Below the pieces are notes generated by a model, which was not told where the DNA came from, searched no databases, and saw only the letters and a list, made by a program, of their open reading frames with translations. From contig DDCH01000008.1 in the NCBI GenBank assembly GCA_002335055.1, forward strand, positions 1 to 64,000: a stretch of DNA of 64,000 nt, written 5' to 3'. The stretch's first letter is position 1; each line of letters opens with the position of its first letter. This document shows, one piece after another, positions 9,093 to 18,246 of the stretch. A program made the translations under genes and the position numbers. This DNA is from Sulfurimonas sp. UBA2011. Its GTDB lineage: Bacteria > Campylobacterota > Campylobacteria > Campylobacterales > Sulfurimonadaceae.

Positions 9093-9396
9093 AATAAAAA
9101 ACTAGCGACCTCATTATCTTGCATAAAAACTTTAATACGGTTTTTATCGCATTCATACACAAGTGTTTGTGCAGGTAAAATCGAAGTATTATATTTTGCT
9201 TTTTTTATAGCTGTTATCTCAATGTCAAAGATATCTTCTATAATGTCTAAATGAACAGAACCAAGGAATATCGGTTTATCGGAAAAATGGGCTTTAAAGA
9301 CAGGGTCTAAAAAATCTGAAGCATTTCCAGTGAGGGAAAAGTAAGACTCAAAGAGACTTTTATAGCAAAGTGTAACCTAGACGAGAGACGAAGCAT
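9089..9396 (-). pseudogene. Frameshifted small gene downstream of the AI-2E permease
   Basis: A long open stretch on the minus strand (including SLFESYFSLTGNASDFL and KPIFLGSVHLDIIEDIFDI) ends in a stop at 9089 but has no start codon in frame. An ATG at 9396 overlapping the permease 3' end opens MLRLSSRLHFAIK in the neighbouring frame. The two join perfectly if the A-run at 9358-9361 (TTTT on the plus strand) had one more base. This fits a gene translationally coupled to the permease that lost one base from a homopolymer. About 100 residues; family unknown. Confidence 0.5.
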
Positions 9397-10453
9397 TTTC
9401 TTCTTCTAACCAAACCATAAAAAGTTTGTAGGCAAGAGCAAGCCCTACAGCACCAACAAAAAGACCTAAAATTCCAAAAAGCATCATCCCACCAATAGCT
9501 CCGAGTAAAATCACTAACATCGGGATATTTATCCCACGACCTAAAAAGATAGGTTTTAAAAAACCATCACTTGCACTTACAACTACAGCATACACAGCAA
9601 AAATAGTTGCATATGTTGGATCAGAGTAGGAAAATACATACGCGATAATAGGACCGGTTACTAAAAGAACAGGTACTTGAATAATAGCGATAAAAAGAAC
9701 CATAAATGCCCAAACCCATGCAAGAGGTACACCAACAGCGACCATACCAAGGAATACTAACACGGCTTGAATCATAGCAATTCCTATAACTCCTTGAACT
9801 ACACTTCTAATAGTAAGTGCTGAGAGCTCTGCCCATTCTATCCCTTGTTCACCCACTAAACGCCGTGAAATTGCATGGTAAACTTTTATACTGCCTTCGC
9901 TATTTGCTAAAATGACTGCCGCTATTATGAGTGATACTACAAACTGAAGAACCCCAGCTAAAGCACCTCCAAGAGAAGATGCAATAACTTTTCCGTATTC
10001 TGTGAGGGCTGGTTTTAGTTTTATAAGAGTACTTTCTAAGTCATTTGCAGCACCATTCCAAAGAGCATATATCTTCTCTCCAACAAGAGGCCACTCTTTG
10101 ACATTCTCACTTGGCGAAGGAATAACAAGTGTTCCCTCTTGTAAATCGTGTGCAAGTTGTTGAGAAGAATCAATCACAGAATCTGAAAGTATATATGTGG
10201 GAACAAGTAAGCTAGCAACAAGCCCTAGAGTAAACATTGTAATGATAAGGCTGCGTTTAGATTTGAGTTTTTTATCGAGTTTTGTAACGAGAGGAGAAAG
10301 AGTAACTGCTATGATTATACCCCATAGTACTAAGACTATAAATGGTTTAATGATGGAGAATGCATAAAAGAGAATAACCCCTAAAAGTACCGCTTTAATA
10401 ATAATCTCTAAAGCAAGGTTTGTTATTTCGTTTTTTGTCAGGTTGTTAGCCAT
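9377..10453 (-). CDS. AI-2E/PerM-family membrane transporter
   Basis: An inner-membrane protein of about 358 residues with seven or so hydrophobic segments, in the AI-2E transporter (PerM/UPF0118) family. The N-terminal pair of helices (AVLLGVILFYAFSIIKPFIV), a central soluble stretch and the C-terminal helices around PIFLGRGINIPMLVILLGAIGG are typical. Members export small molecules or exchange ions; the substrate here cannot be told. An ATG lies three codons upstream (10462), but the AAAGGGG ribosome site is only one base from it and about ten from the ATG at 10453, so the latter is preferred. A decayed gene overlaps its 3' end. Confidence 0.85.
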   Translation of the reverse strand: MANNLTKNEITNLALEIIIKAVLLGVILFYAFSIIKPFIVLVLWGIIIAVTLSPLVTKLDKKLKSKRSLIITMFTLGLVASLLVPTYILSDSVIDSSQQLAHDLQEGTLVIPSPSENVKEWPLVGEKIYALWNGAANDLESTLIKLKPALTEYGKVIASSLGGALAGVLQFVVSLIIAAVILANSEGSIKVYHAISRRLVGEQGIEWAELSALTIRSVVQGVIGIAMIQAVLVFLGMVAVGVPLAWVWAFMVLFIAIIQVPVLLVTGPIIAYVFSYSDPTYATIFAVYAVVVSASDGFLKPIFLGRGINIPMLVILLGAIGGMMLFGILGLFVGAVGLALAYKLFMVWLEEENASSLV

Positions 10454-10549
10454 ATAATACATCCCCTTTGTGTTTTATTATATGAACTGATTATAGCATA
10501 AAAGCCTATTTTAGTTTAAATTAGTTCTTTATAATACATCTTATGATAT

Positions 10550-10903
10550 TCTTTTTACCATAACGAAAAAGTAGAACTAACCCTTACCACAGGTCTTCAT
10601 ATTACTACCTTAGATGTAGGCTTGGGAGCTACGGGAACAGTCAATAATACTCCAACTAATGCATACAGCTCAAGTGCATCAGCTACTATTCCTCTTCCTG
10701 TTGTCGGTTTGAAAGGTGAATACACCATCATTAAAGATTCTCTTTTTGTGAACTATAAGGCTGATTATTTTGTTTTAAACTATGATGGTTTTACAGGTTC
10801 ACTCATAAGTACAGCACTTAATGTAGAGTACCATTTTGTTGAACATGTAGGTGTAGGTCTCGGGTGTTCTTCTATACTTTACATATGTTTACTAATAGCA
10901 TAA
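10550..10903 (+). pseudogene. Outer-membrane beta-barrel fragment, truncated at both ends
   Basis: The readable frame runs from about 10550 (TTGLHITTLDVGLGATG) through alternating hydrophobic strands (IPLPVVGLKGEYTII, LNVEYHFVEHVGVGLG), as in small Gram-negative outer-membrane barrels. After GVGLG the text turns into a short hydrophobic tail and stops. No signal peptide or start codon precedes it: the only in-frame start (TTG 10622) is internal to a strand. It is an inner piece of a larger barrel gene. Function unknown. Confidence 0.5.
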
Positions 10904-11052
10904 AAAAACAAGTACTTTAATATTTGATACAATAAACATGAGTGCTGAGACTGCTCTAATTAAAGTTTAAATACGACTATAAAGATAGAGAAATAGGCTC
11001 CATACAAGGCGATGAGCAAACATATAGAGCCGTTTTAATACTACTTCTAAAA

Positions 11053-11193
11053 TTATTTAGAAGAGTCTTTAGAACCATTGAATGCATCGGTAGTATCACT
11101 ACCTATACTATCAGCCCCTACATTAAACTCCGCTGCTGTGCATCCAAAAAAAATTGAAACTGAAATTAGTGCGATTAAAATATACTTTACCAT
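11053..11193 (-). CDS. Small predicted lipoprotein (46 aa)
   Basis: ATG at 11193 opens a 46-residue protein: Met-Val-Lys, a hydrophobic stretch (YILIALISVSIFF) and a lipobox-like FFGC with Cys18. A short Ser/Asp/Gly-rich mature part without structure-forming motifs follows (ends NGSKDSSK). This is the standard layout of a lipid-anchored small protein. It has its own stop and lies 48 bases downstream of the helicase start region's opposite end, transcribed the same way as the helicase. No family is recognised. Confidence 0.6.
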   Translation of the reverse strand: MVKYILIALISVSIFFGCTAAEFNVGADSIGSDTTDAFNGSKDSSK

Positions 11194-11240
11194 TAAATAA
11201 TCTTTATTCTGAATAAGTTATTTTAGCATAAACTATATAA

Positions 11241-14027
11241 TTATTGTTTTCTACGACCTCTACTATGTGTATAGTTCTTCTTAAAACACCTCTGACAGAT
11301 GGCATACTTCGAGTTCATTGGAAGTGAATCACTACAGAGTTTACACATCTGCGCTAACTGTGTTTGATGCAGAGTCTGTTCTATGTATCTATTGAGTACA
11401 CCTCTGTAGTCTCTCGCTTTTTTCTCATCAACAAATAGTTCACCAAACCGATAAGTGAGCCAAAGGTATAGCGAGATTTCCTTGACCATATCCTCAGCAC
11501 GAAGAAGTTCATCTGTTGTTTGTGCATGTTTACCATGAAGAGTTGGATGAATGTAATGAACACTCTGTTGTGACTCTAGTGCATGAAGATAAGACTCGTA
11601 AGCTTCGATAATATAAGGTGATTTAAGAGTGAGTGGGGCGCAGGCAAGGTGGTACTTTGTTGCGATATCTAAATCATAAGCATCAACTATTTTAGAAGCT
11701 TCAAGCATATCTTCAAGGGATGAGGCATAAAAAGGACCATTGAACTCCATATTTTGTACAAAAAAGCTCAAAATCACTTCAAGAGAGTTCTCTTCTAAAA
11801 TCTTCGCTACTAGCTTAATGTGCTCCAAGTTTGCCATCACTTTAAAAGGAATAGTTATCTCTTTGGCTTCTTTATAAAAGTTTTTCTTCACAATTTTTAG
11901 GGCTTCAGGATTTAAAGCTCCGACATGACCCTCTTCACTCAGACCATACCTTCCTGCACGTCCTGATATCTGATGGACTTCTGAGGGAAAAAGATTCCTA
12001 GTTGTTATACCATCATACTTTTCAGCTTTTGAGAAAAGTATAGTTTTTATAGGAAGATTCATACCCATAGCAATGGCATCTGTGGCTATCATAATGTCAG
12101 TCTCTCCCTCTCGAAAACGCCGTGCTTCTTCTCGTCTTACCTCAGGTGAGAGGTTTCCGTACACAACACTCACACTAAAGTTTTTAGCAAAGTTTTGTTT
12201 TAAACGCAGGACCTCTTTACGAGAAAAAGCGATAATTGCCGTCCCTTTTTGTACATCAGCGACTTCTGTTGGAACTTCAAGCAGAGTAAGCGGATTTTTA
12301 CGTTCAAATTCTATAATCTCTAACTCTTCACCAAGGTACTCAGCAAGCTGAATTATTGCCTCTTTAGCATTAGAAGAACCTGTCATAATTATCTCTTTTG
12401 CAGGTGCACCTATGATGGCATTTGCCCATGCCCAACCACGGTCCCGGTCATCTATCATCTGCACCTCATCAATTACACAGACATCAACATCAACCTCATA
12501 GTTCATCATCTCAATAGTTGAGCTTATATGAGTAGCCTCATCATCGAGTATCTGCTCTTCTCCTGTAATAAGTGAAGACTCTATTCCTTTAGATTTTAAA
12601 CCCTCATAGCCCTCAAGTGCTAGTAAACGTAGGGGTGCAAGATAGTAACCTGTATCTGCCGCTTGGAGTTGTTGCATCGCTGCATATGTTTTTCCACTGT
12701 TTGTTGGTCCTATGTGAAGTGTTAGTTTTCTTCGCATCTCTCTAGCCATTGGAAAGAGGTTTTTAAAGTCACGAATAGTACGAGCAAGTAACTCTTGACG
12801 CTGTTTTTTTATAAGTAAGTCAGAGATAGAGTGTACAAAACGGCGTACAACTTTTTTCTTGACTTTGGCAGTAAGGTTGAGTGAATGTGGCATTAAATCA
12901 AGTAAAAATTCATATACCTTAGAATGAAGCTCCTCATCACTGAGGTTTAAAAGAAGTGCATATTTTTGACACTCTTTTATAAGCTCATCAAGTGCTATAA
13001 AAAACTCTTTCTCGTGTTCTTCTTTTTCTTCCATTCGTAAGGCATCAAAGTTAAACTTCTGTGAGTTCCATATTTCCTCTAATAAACCATCAAGTTCAAT
13101 ATGAAGTTCTAAGTTGTAGTAGAGATTTGTTTGTGAATGTGGCAGTAGACAAGACTCTTCAATCTTTACAAAAACCTCTTCATCTTGGAGTTCTATAGTT
13201 GCAAAATCTATCTTATTCTCAACTATCTTTTTAAGGATTTTAGCCCCTATTAGAGGAAAGTGTAGTTTTGACTTAGGAGGTGAAGCACGAAATGCTGTAA
13301 CGATTTCATCAGTTGTAAGATAAGCATGTGGTACTCGAATGGAAGATATAAATTTATTTATCTGCTCTTGTTTATTTTTTACAGTTTTTAGCTTATCGTC
13401 CCCTATCTTTTGGACTATTGTCTCATGCTCTAAGGCATCAAGTACTTCATATTCATAAGGTTTAGTATTGAGTGTGAGGATTTTATGAAAAGTCTGTCCG
13501 TATACGGAGTAAGAGAGTGAAGCATTAAACTCAAAACTCTCGTCTATATCAAAGTGACCTTCTAGTTCTTGTTCTAAACTGTCACGTTTTTCTTCATAAC
13601 GAATATGACGAAGTTTTGACTCCATCTTTTCTATAGTAATTTTTTTACTTCTTATAGTTGCAAAAGCCTCATAAAGAGCTAGTGCTTCTTCCTGATTTAC
13701 ATCAAGTTGTGCTAAAAGCATCTCTATCTTTTCATCTCTATCATATGAGGGAATCTCTCTTTTCTCACCCCTATAAGTTTCACCATTATTTTCAAAAAAT
13801 TTTAAAATATCTAAGCGATAACCACCATCAGGCTCACTCCAAATCATTCGGACTGTTTTTATCATAAGCTTTTTATTATGCTCAATATCGTAAATACCAA
13901 GTGCATTAAAAAGCGCACTCAAAGTCTCTGAGTCTACTCTCTCAATTCCTACATCAAAAGGGTCATCACCGAAATAGGCTCGAATTTTTTGGTTTATTTT
14001 AGAATTTTTCTTTTTTTTGTTTGCCAT
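11241..14027 (-). CDS. SUV3-like ATP-dependent RNA helicase
   Basis: A 928-residue protein. The helicase core starts near residue 435 with Walker A GPTNSGKT (440-447), an IDEVQ Walker B (519-523, the SUV3-type DEVQ rather than DEAD), TGSSNAKE motif III, and HQISGRAGRYG motif VI. This matches the Suv3/Ski2-like RNA helicases that partner with exonucleases in RNA decay. The N-terminal ~430 residues are charged and helical, without a domain I can name. The C-terminus carries CKLC...CQRC, a likely zinc ribbon, followed by a basic tail. Neighbours give no functional link. A role in RNA turnover is inferred from the family. Confidence 0.85.
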   Translation of the reverse strand: MANKKKKNSKINQKIRAYFGDDPFDVGIERVDSETLSALFNALGIYDIEHNKKLMIKTVRMIWSEPDGGYRLDILKFFENNGETYRGEKREIPSYDRDEKIEMLLAQLDVNQEEALALYEAFATIRSKKITIEKMESKLRHIRYEEKRDSLEQELEGHFDIDESFEFNASLSYSVYGQTFHKILTLNTKPYEYEVLDALEHETIVQKIGDDKLKTVKNKQEQINKFISSIRVPHAYLTTDEIVTAFRASPPKSKLHFPLIGAKILKKIVENKIDFATIELQDEEVFVKIEESCLLPHSQTNLYYNLELHIELDGLLEEIWNSQKFNFDALRMEEKEEHEKEFFIALDELIKECQKYALLLNLSDEELHSKVYEFLLDLMPHSLNLTAKVKKKVVRRFVHSISDLLIKKQRQELLARTIRDFKNLFPMAREMRRKLTLHIGPTNSGKTYAAMQQLQAADTGYYLAPLRLLALEGYEGLKSKGIESSLITGEEQILDDEATHISSTIEMMNYEVDVDVCVIDEVQMIDDRDRGWAWANAIIGAPAKEIIMTGSSNAKEAIIQLAEYLGEELEIIEFERKNPLTLLEVPTEVADVQKGTAIIAFSRKEVLRLKQNFAKNFSVSVVYGNLSPEVRREEARRFREGETDIMIATDAIAMGMNLPIKTILFSKAEKYDGITTRNLFPSEVHQISGRAGRYGLSEEGHVGALNPEALKIVKKNFYKEAKEITIPFKVMANLEHIKLVAKILEENSLEVILSFFVQNMEFNGPFYASSLEDMLEASKIVDAYDLDIATKYHLACAPLTLKSPYIIEAYESYLHALESQQSVHYIHPTLHGKHAQTTDELLRAEDMVKEISLYLWLTYRFGELFVDEKKARDYRGVLNRYIEQTLHQTQLAQMCKLCSDSLPMNSKYAICQRCFKKNYTHSRGRRKQ

Positions 14028-14050
14028 GCCTAATTATAGCCATTACTCTC

Positions 14051-14650
14051 TTAGCTGTGAGTCATAATGAGTTTAGCTACTAAACCATCTGGCTCTTGTT
14101 CTATCTTTATCACTGAGTCTATTGGTGCCTTTCTTCTCTCTAGTACTCCAACCAAGTCATTTAATACAGAAGCATAGTTTTTAAACATAGGTGCACTCAC
14201 TTCTTTTATCCCACCATCATGTATCTCATTTCCAAGTATGTCAAGAGCTGCTTCATAGGCATTTTTATTGATTATATACTGATAATAATAGGCTCGCATG
14301 ATCTTAATATTTTCAAGCCATGCTGTTTTCTCATCTTCACTTATCTCATCATTTGCTTTTACACGGTTTACCTGATCATGTATTAAATCATGTGCCTTAT
14401 CATCGCATGATTTAAATATAGCCTCAAGGTTTGATACATACTTTTTAATTATATCCATCAACTCTTGAGATGAGAGATCTTTGTCTTGGGCTCTATAAAG
14501 GTGTTGGGTTATTTCACTTGCACCATAAGAGAGTGCTTCAAGGAGTTCTACAGCTGCATGAAGCAACTTGTACTTATCAGGTTGAGTGTGATCAAAACCT
14601 ACACCGTGCTTAGATATCAAAGGCATATCACCTACATACTTTAACTGCAT
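14051..14650 (-). CDS. Conserved hypothetical protein (199 aa)
   Basis: A soluble, mainly helical protein with a recognisable N-terminal block (VGDMPLISKHGVGFDHTQPD) followed by heptad-rich helices, for example KLLHAAVELLEALSYGASEI. It has no signal peptide, metal-binding cluster or nucleotide motif. The C-terminal part (VLNDLVGVLERRKAPI, then a beta-like ending) is also uncharacterised. It is transcribed toward the SUV3-like helicase with a gap of 23 bases, so the two probably share a transcript. I do not recognise the family. Confidence 0.65.
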   Translation of the reverse strand: MQLKYVGDMPLISKHGVGFDHTQPDKYKLLHAAVELLEALSYGASEITQHLYRAQDKDLSSQELMDIIKKYVSNLEAIFKSCDDKAHDLIHDQVNRVKANDEISEDEKTAWLENIKIMRAYYYQYIINKNAYEAALDILGNEIHDGGIKEVSAPMFKNYASVLNDLVGVLERRKAPIDSVIKIEQEPDGLVAKLIMTHS

Positions 14651-14703
14651 ATTAAACCCCTGAAAAAATTTATGATTTAATTATAGCGATATTAAAATTA
14701 ATA

Positions 14704-14709
14704 TATAAT
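14704..14709 (+). promoter_or_regulatory. TATAAT -10 element 5 bases before a start codon
   Basis: A consensus TATAAT ends five bases before ATG 14715. With a start site about seven bases past the -10, transcription would begin at or next to the ATG, giving a leaderless mRNA. No Shine-Dalgarno sequence is visible between them. Confidence 0.45.
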
Positions 14710-14714
14710 GTCAT

Positions 14715-15035
14715 ATGAATTATCCAAATGAATGGACTCAAAAAGAGTTCCTAGAGAATAAGTTTAAACTAGAGAAAGAGGGAGTAGAGGTTATTTTAAT
14801 AGATACTATTCTTTCTCCCATGACAAAAGCTGACACTGTCGTTTACAACCCTTATGAGCTTAGTAAGTACCCTGATGGTTCTGTGTTTGTCTTTTACTGC
14901 GATAGTGGTAAAGCAACTTCTAACCGTTTAGAAGAGTACAGAAATAAGTTTCCAACTATGCACTGTATTTCCCTGAAGGGTGGTAGAGGCTACTGGCGAA
15001 AAAATATGCAACTTTTAGAGGATACCCCCAAATGA
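14715..15035 (+). CDS. Rhodanese-like domain protein
   Basis: A 106-residue single rhodanese-like domain with no signal peptide, so cytoplasmic. The central part LIDTILSPMTKADTVVYNPYEL corresponds to the rhodanese D-x-R/N-P region. VFVFYCDSGKATSNRLEEY carries the active-site loop Cys, followed by a glycine-rich LKGGRGYW segment as in the family's C-terminus. Rhodaneses pass sulfane sulfur between thiols. The C-terminal four bases (ATGA) overlap the next gene, so the two are translationally coupled. Confidence 0.75.
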   Translation: MNYPNEWTQKEFLENKFKLEKEGVEVILIDTILSPMTKADTVVYNPYELSKYPDGSVFVFYCDSGKATSNRLEEYRNKFPTMHCISLKGGRGYWRKNMQLLEDTPK

Positions 15036-15358
15036 TACTAGAAAAGATCGAAGAATTTAAAGTTTGTCTCAATGAAGAGAAATATTATGATGCACACGAA
15101 GCACTCGAAGAAATATGGTTTCCACGTCGTTTTGACAAAACAGATAATGAGGTACTGCTACTTAAAGGTTTTATAAATGCAGCGGTAAGTTTTGAGCTTC
15201 ATAAACTCTCTAAAATAAAGCAGGGTAAGAAAATATGGATGACATATCTTAAGTACAGACAACTTCTTTTTAAAGTCGAGTCTCCTTATTTAAATGACTA
15301 CTATCAACTCTCAAGATTTATAGAAATAAAGCATAAAGTTCTTTTTAACACTATTTAA
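15032..15358 (+). CDS. DUF309 domain protein
   Basis: A 108-residue helical protein with the DUF309 signature: YYDAHEALEEIW near residue 18, followed by LLKGFINAAVSFELHKL. The His/Glu arrangement in this motif is conserved in the family, whose function is unknown. Its start overlaps the rhodanese gene by four bases (ATGA), suggesting a joint role, but the sequence gives no more than the pairing. Confidence 0.8.
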   Translation: MILEKIEEFKVCLNEEKYYDAHEALEEIWFPRRFDKTDNEVLLLKGFINAAVSFELHKLSKIKQGKKIWMTYLKYRQLLFKVESPYLNDYYQLSRFIEIKHKVLFNTI

Positions 15359-15420
15359 CTTAACGCTCTAAAATATAGTGATACTGCTAATCTTATTATC
15401 GCCTACTAGAACTTTTGGGC

Positions 15421-16533
15421 TTAGCCCAACTGTTTTATAACTTTCCTCTTCCACAAAACTATAAACCCAAACGATAAAAATGCTATTAATGAAGAACTTA
15501 AAAAGAGATACTCAGGATAGTGCTCGTAAATCACACCTGAGAGTAATGCACCTAAAAAACCACCCAAACCATAAGTAATACCTGCAAAAAACTGTTGCGC
15601 TAAAGCCTTATGTTTATATAACTGATGTAGATAAGCGATAGCTGCTGAATGAAAAAGAGCAAAACTAAAAGCATGCAAACTTTGTGAGAAGTATAAAACA
15701 AAAATGTTTTGAGAATATGCAAATATTAAAAACCAGCGAATGGCTGTTAAAAATGTAGTGATTTGTAAAACAAGTAAGAGTTTAGATCGAAGAAATCGTG
15801 CTTGGTATCTAAACATGATTATCTCAGCACCTACACCAAAACTCCATAAGTATATAGTCGTCTGCAGGGAGATTCCATTATCAGTCGCATAAATAGTAAA
15901 AAAATTATAAAATGCACCAAAAGAGAGTTGCATAAGTGTTAAACCTAACCACAATTTCCAATCTTTAAAAAGATTTATATCATTTTGTACATCTTCTTTT
16001 TTTTCTTTGTTTATTTTATACAATTCATGCACTATAAAAAATGCAAAAACTGCTGTGGCAAGAGTAAGACAGAGTAAAAATTCTAGAGCTATCATAGAAC
16101 TACTTAAAACATTTACTAAGACTAGAGCGACTAAAACAAAACCTAAGGAACCAAAGAGACGAATCTTTCCATAATTTTCACGTCCTAGTCGCTCTAGAGC
16201 TATTACCTCTATGTAAGGTAGTGTAACACCAAGCCCTACACCTAAGAATATGTTTGAGAGTAAAAGTTGATAAAAGTTCTCTATAAAAGTATAAAAAGCT
16301 AAAGCACTAAAAACCATAATAAGCAGTGAAATATTAAATGCTTTTCTCTCTAGTTTTAAACCTCGTATAAATAACATCGGTAGTATAAAACGCACAAGAG
16401 GACCCGCTGCAAAGATAATACCTATCTGCTCTGGGGAGTAAGAGAATGTAGTTAAAACCTTTGGAATGAAGATAATGTAGACACCAACAACACTAAAGTA
16501 AAAAAAGTAAAAAAATGAGAGTAAGATATTCAT
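15421..16533 (-). CDS. MFS transporter (HcaT/nucleoside-symporter-like)
   Basis: A 370-residue inner-membrane protein with twelve predicted hydrophobic segments, shaped like the MFS_1-like/HcaT group of compact major-facilitator proteins. Features include an N-terminal FFYFFYFSVVGVYIIFIPKVL helix, a cytoplasmic loop with KINKEKKEDVQND in the middle, and YGLGGFLGALLSGVIYEHYP near the C-terminus. Substrate unknown; neighbours do not suggest one. It is transcribed away from the B12-binding radical SAM gene, and the 216-base gap between them holds hairpins described separately. Confidence 0.8.
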   Translation of the reverse strand: MNILLSFFYFFYFSVVGVYIIFIPKVLTTFSYSPEQIGIIFAAGPLVRFILPMLFIRGLKLERKAFNISLLIMVFSALAFYTFIENFYQLLLSNIFLGVGLGVTLPYIEVIALERLGRENYGKIRLFGSLGFVLVALVLVNVLSSSMIALEFLLCLTLATAVFAFFIVHELYKINKEKKEDVQNDINLFKDWKLWLGLTLMQLSFGAFYNFFTIYATDNGISLQTTIYLWSFGVGAEIIMFRYQARFLRSKLLLVLQITTFLTAIRWFLIFAYSQNIFVLYFSQSLHAFSFALFHSAAIAYLHQLYKHKALAQQFFAGITYGLGGFLGALLSGVIYEHYPEYLFLSSSLIAFLSFGFIVLWKRKVIKQLG

Positions 16534-16619
16534 CTCTAATTATATCCAATCGTCTACTTGAATGCATCTTAAGTTGATAACTTACTTTATATGTTTACGA
16601 GGTATTAACCAAATTGGCA

Positions 16620-16745
16620 TATAATTAGTCTATCTCAATTATGTTTTCCCCCTTTCATAATTAGAGAATATACTAACAATTTTTAAACATACAAGGTTTC
16701 CCTTTTTATTACCATGTATGTTTTCCTCTATTTACGGTAAAATTC
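16620..16745 (+). ncRNA. Candidate small RNA or structured leader with two C/U-rich hairpin loops
   Basis: A consensus TATAAT at 16620-16625 is followed by two hairpins. The first, 16637-16662, has a 7-bp perfect stem (AATTATG/CATAATT) and a 12-base pyrimidine loop TTTTCCCCCTTT. The second, 16685-16723, pairs AAACATACA with TGTATGTTT plus two more G-C pairs across one mismatch, with loop TTTCCCTTTTTATTA. Either a short RNA ending after the second hairpin or the leader of the radical SAM gene (start 16750) would contain both. C/U-rich loops can pair with G-rich ribosome-binding sites. Confidence 0.35.
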
Positions 16746-16749
16746 CATT

Positions 16750-18246
16750 ATGAAAATCATTTTAACTACTTTAAATTCTCGTTTTACTCATAGTGCAATC
16801 GGTCTCCGTTACCTTTATGCAAATATGAATGAACTCCAAAACAGTACTCAAATTTTAGAATTTAGTATAAATGATGCCATCCAAACTATCGCAGAAAAAC
16901 TTCTTTTTAATGCACCTGACATTATTGGCATAGGTGTGTATATCTGGAATGTGAGTGAGGTCGCAGAACTCATACACATCATAAAAAAAGTCTCTCCAAA
17001 TACAAAAATAATTTTAGGTGGTCCAGAAGTCACTTACGAGCCCTTTCGTGTGAATCTTGATGATGCTGATTATATCATCCAAGGTGAAGGTGATACTGCG
17101 TTTTATGAGCTTTGTGTAGGTATACAAGAAGGTACTACAAACGAACGTATCATAAAAATGACCCTACCTAAACTTAAAGAGCTCAAACTACCCTACCAGT
17201 ACTACACAGATGATGATATCAAAAACCGCTATATCTATGTAGAGATATCACGAGGTTGTCCTTTTGAGTGCGAGTTTTGTCTCTCTTCTATGGATGAAAA
17301 AGTAAGAGCCTTTAATCTCGAGGAAATCTTAGAAGAGTTTGAAAAGTTATGGCAAAGAGGCGCTAGAAACTTTAAGTTTGTAGATAGAACTTTTAACCTA
17401 AACATGAGAGCTGCAAATGGTATTTTAGACTTCTTTTTAAGTAAGGAAGCTCCATACTTTGCTCACTTTGAAGTTATACCAGACCATTTTCCAGAGTCCC
17501 TCCGTTCAAAAATAAAACAATTCCCAAGTGGTGCTCTGCAGTTAGAGATAGGCATACAAACACTTAACCTTGAAGTTGCTAAAAATGTCTCTCGCATACT
17601 CAAACTCGATAAGATAAAAGAAAATGTTGCTTTTTTAGAGAATGAAACAACAGCACATATTCACCTTGACCTTATAGTGGGTCTTCCAGGTGAATCATTG
17701 GAGAGTTTCGGAGCAAACCTTGATGCACTTATGGCTATGAGTTCTTGTGAGATTCAGATAGGTATACTCAAAAAACTCTCAGGTACGTATATAAAACGCC
17801 ATGATGTAGATTTTGAGATGCAATATAGCAATATCCCCCCTTATGATATTTTACGAAATAAGGATTTATCTTTTAATGACATCCAAACTATGAAACGTTT
17901 TGCACGATTTTGGGACTTAACATACAATAGTGGTAACTTTAAAAAATCTATAGAACTTTTATGGAAAGATGAGTCTGTATATAAGAACTTTTATGCATTT
18001 GGGCTTTGGATATATGAGCAAACAGACTCTACATGGAAGATATCTTTGCAGCGTTTAGGGGAGCTTCTTTTTGGCTATCTTACAGAGGTTAAAAAATTAG
18101 AGAAACAAGATGTAGCTGATGCTATGCTTTTGGACATGATGAAACTAAAAGGAAGAGCTATTCCTCTTTATCTCAAGCCATTTGCTGGGGACTTTATACA
18201 CAATGCTAAAATTGGAACATCAGGGTTTAACAAACGTCAGGCTTAA
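16750..18246 (+). CDS. B12-binding-domain radical SAM protein (DUF4080 type)
   Basis: A 498-residue protein with an N-terminal cobalamin-binding-like Rossmann domain (IIGIGVYIWNVSEVAEL, then IILGGPEVTYEP). A radical SAM core follows, with Cys cluster SRGCPFECEFCLSS near residue 165 binding the 4Fe-4S cluster. The C-terminal ~180 residues match the DUF4080 region. The reaction is unknown. The protein probably needs cobalamin, notable because two cobalamin-synthesis genes in this window are broken. It is monocistronic and preceded by the hairpin region at 16620-16745. Confidence 0.88.
   Translation: MKIILTTLNSRFTHSAIGLRYLYANMNELQNSTQILEFSINDAIQTIAEKLLFNAPDIIGIGVYIWNVSEVAELIHIIKKVSPNTKIILGGPEVTYEPFRVNLDDADYIIQGEGDTAFYELCVGIQEGTTNERIIKMTLPKLKELKLPYQYYTDDDIKNRYIYVEISRGCPFECEFCLSSMDEKVRAFNLEEILEEFEKLWQRGARNFKFVDRTFNLNMRAANGILDFFLSKEAPYFAHFEVIPDHFPESLRSKIKQFPSGALQLEIGIQTLNLEVAKNVSRILKLDKIKENVAFLENETTAHIHLDLIVGLPGESLESFGANLDALMAMSSCEIQIGILKKLSGTYIKRHDVDFEMQYSNIPPYDILRNKDLSFNDIQTMKRFARFWDLTYNSGNFKKSIELLWKDESVYKNFYAFGLWIYEQTDSTWKISLQRLGELLFGYLTEVKKLEKQDVADAMLLDMMKLKGRAIPLYLKPFAGDFIHNAKIGTSGFNKRQA

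Noticed and set aside
9377..10453. AI-2E permease with a long C-terminal extension by readthrough of TAG
   Set aside because: Permeases of this family end near the observed stop, and the downstream text has its own overlapping ATG if one base is restored in the A-run.
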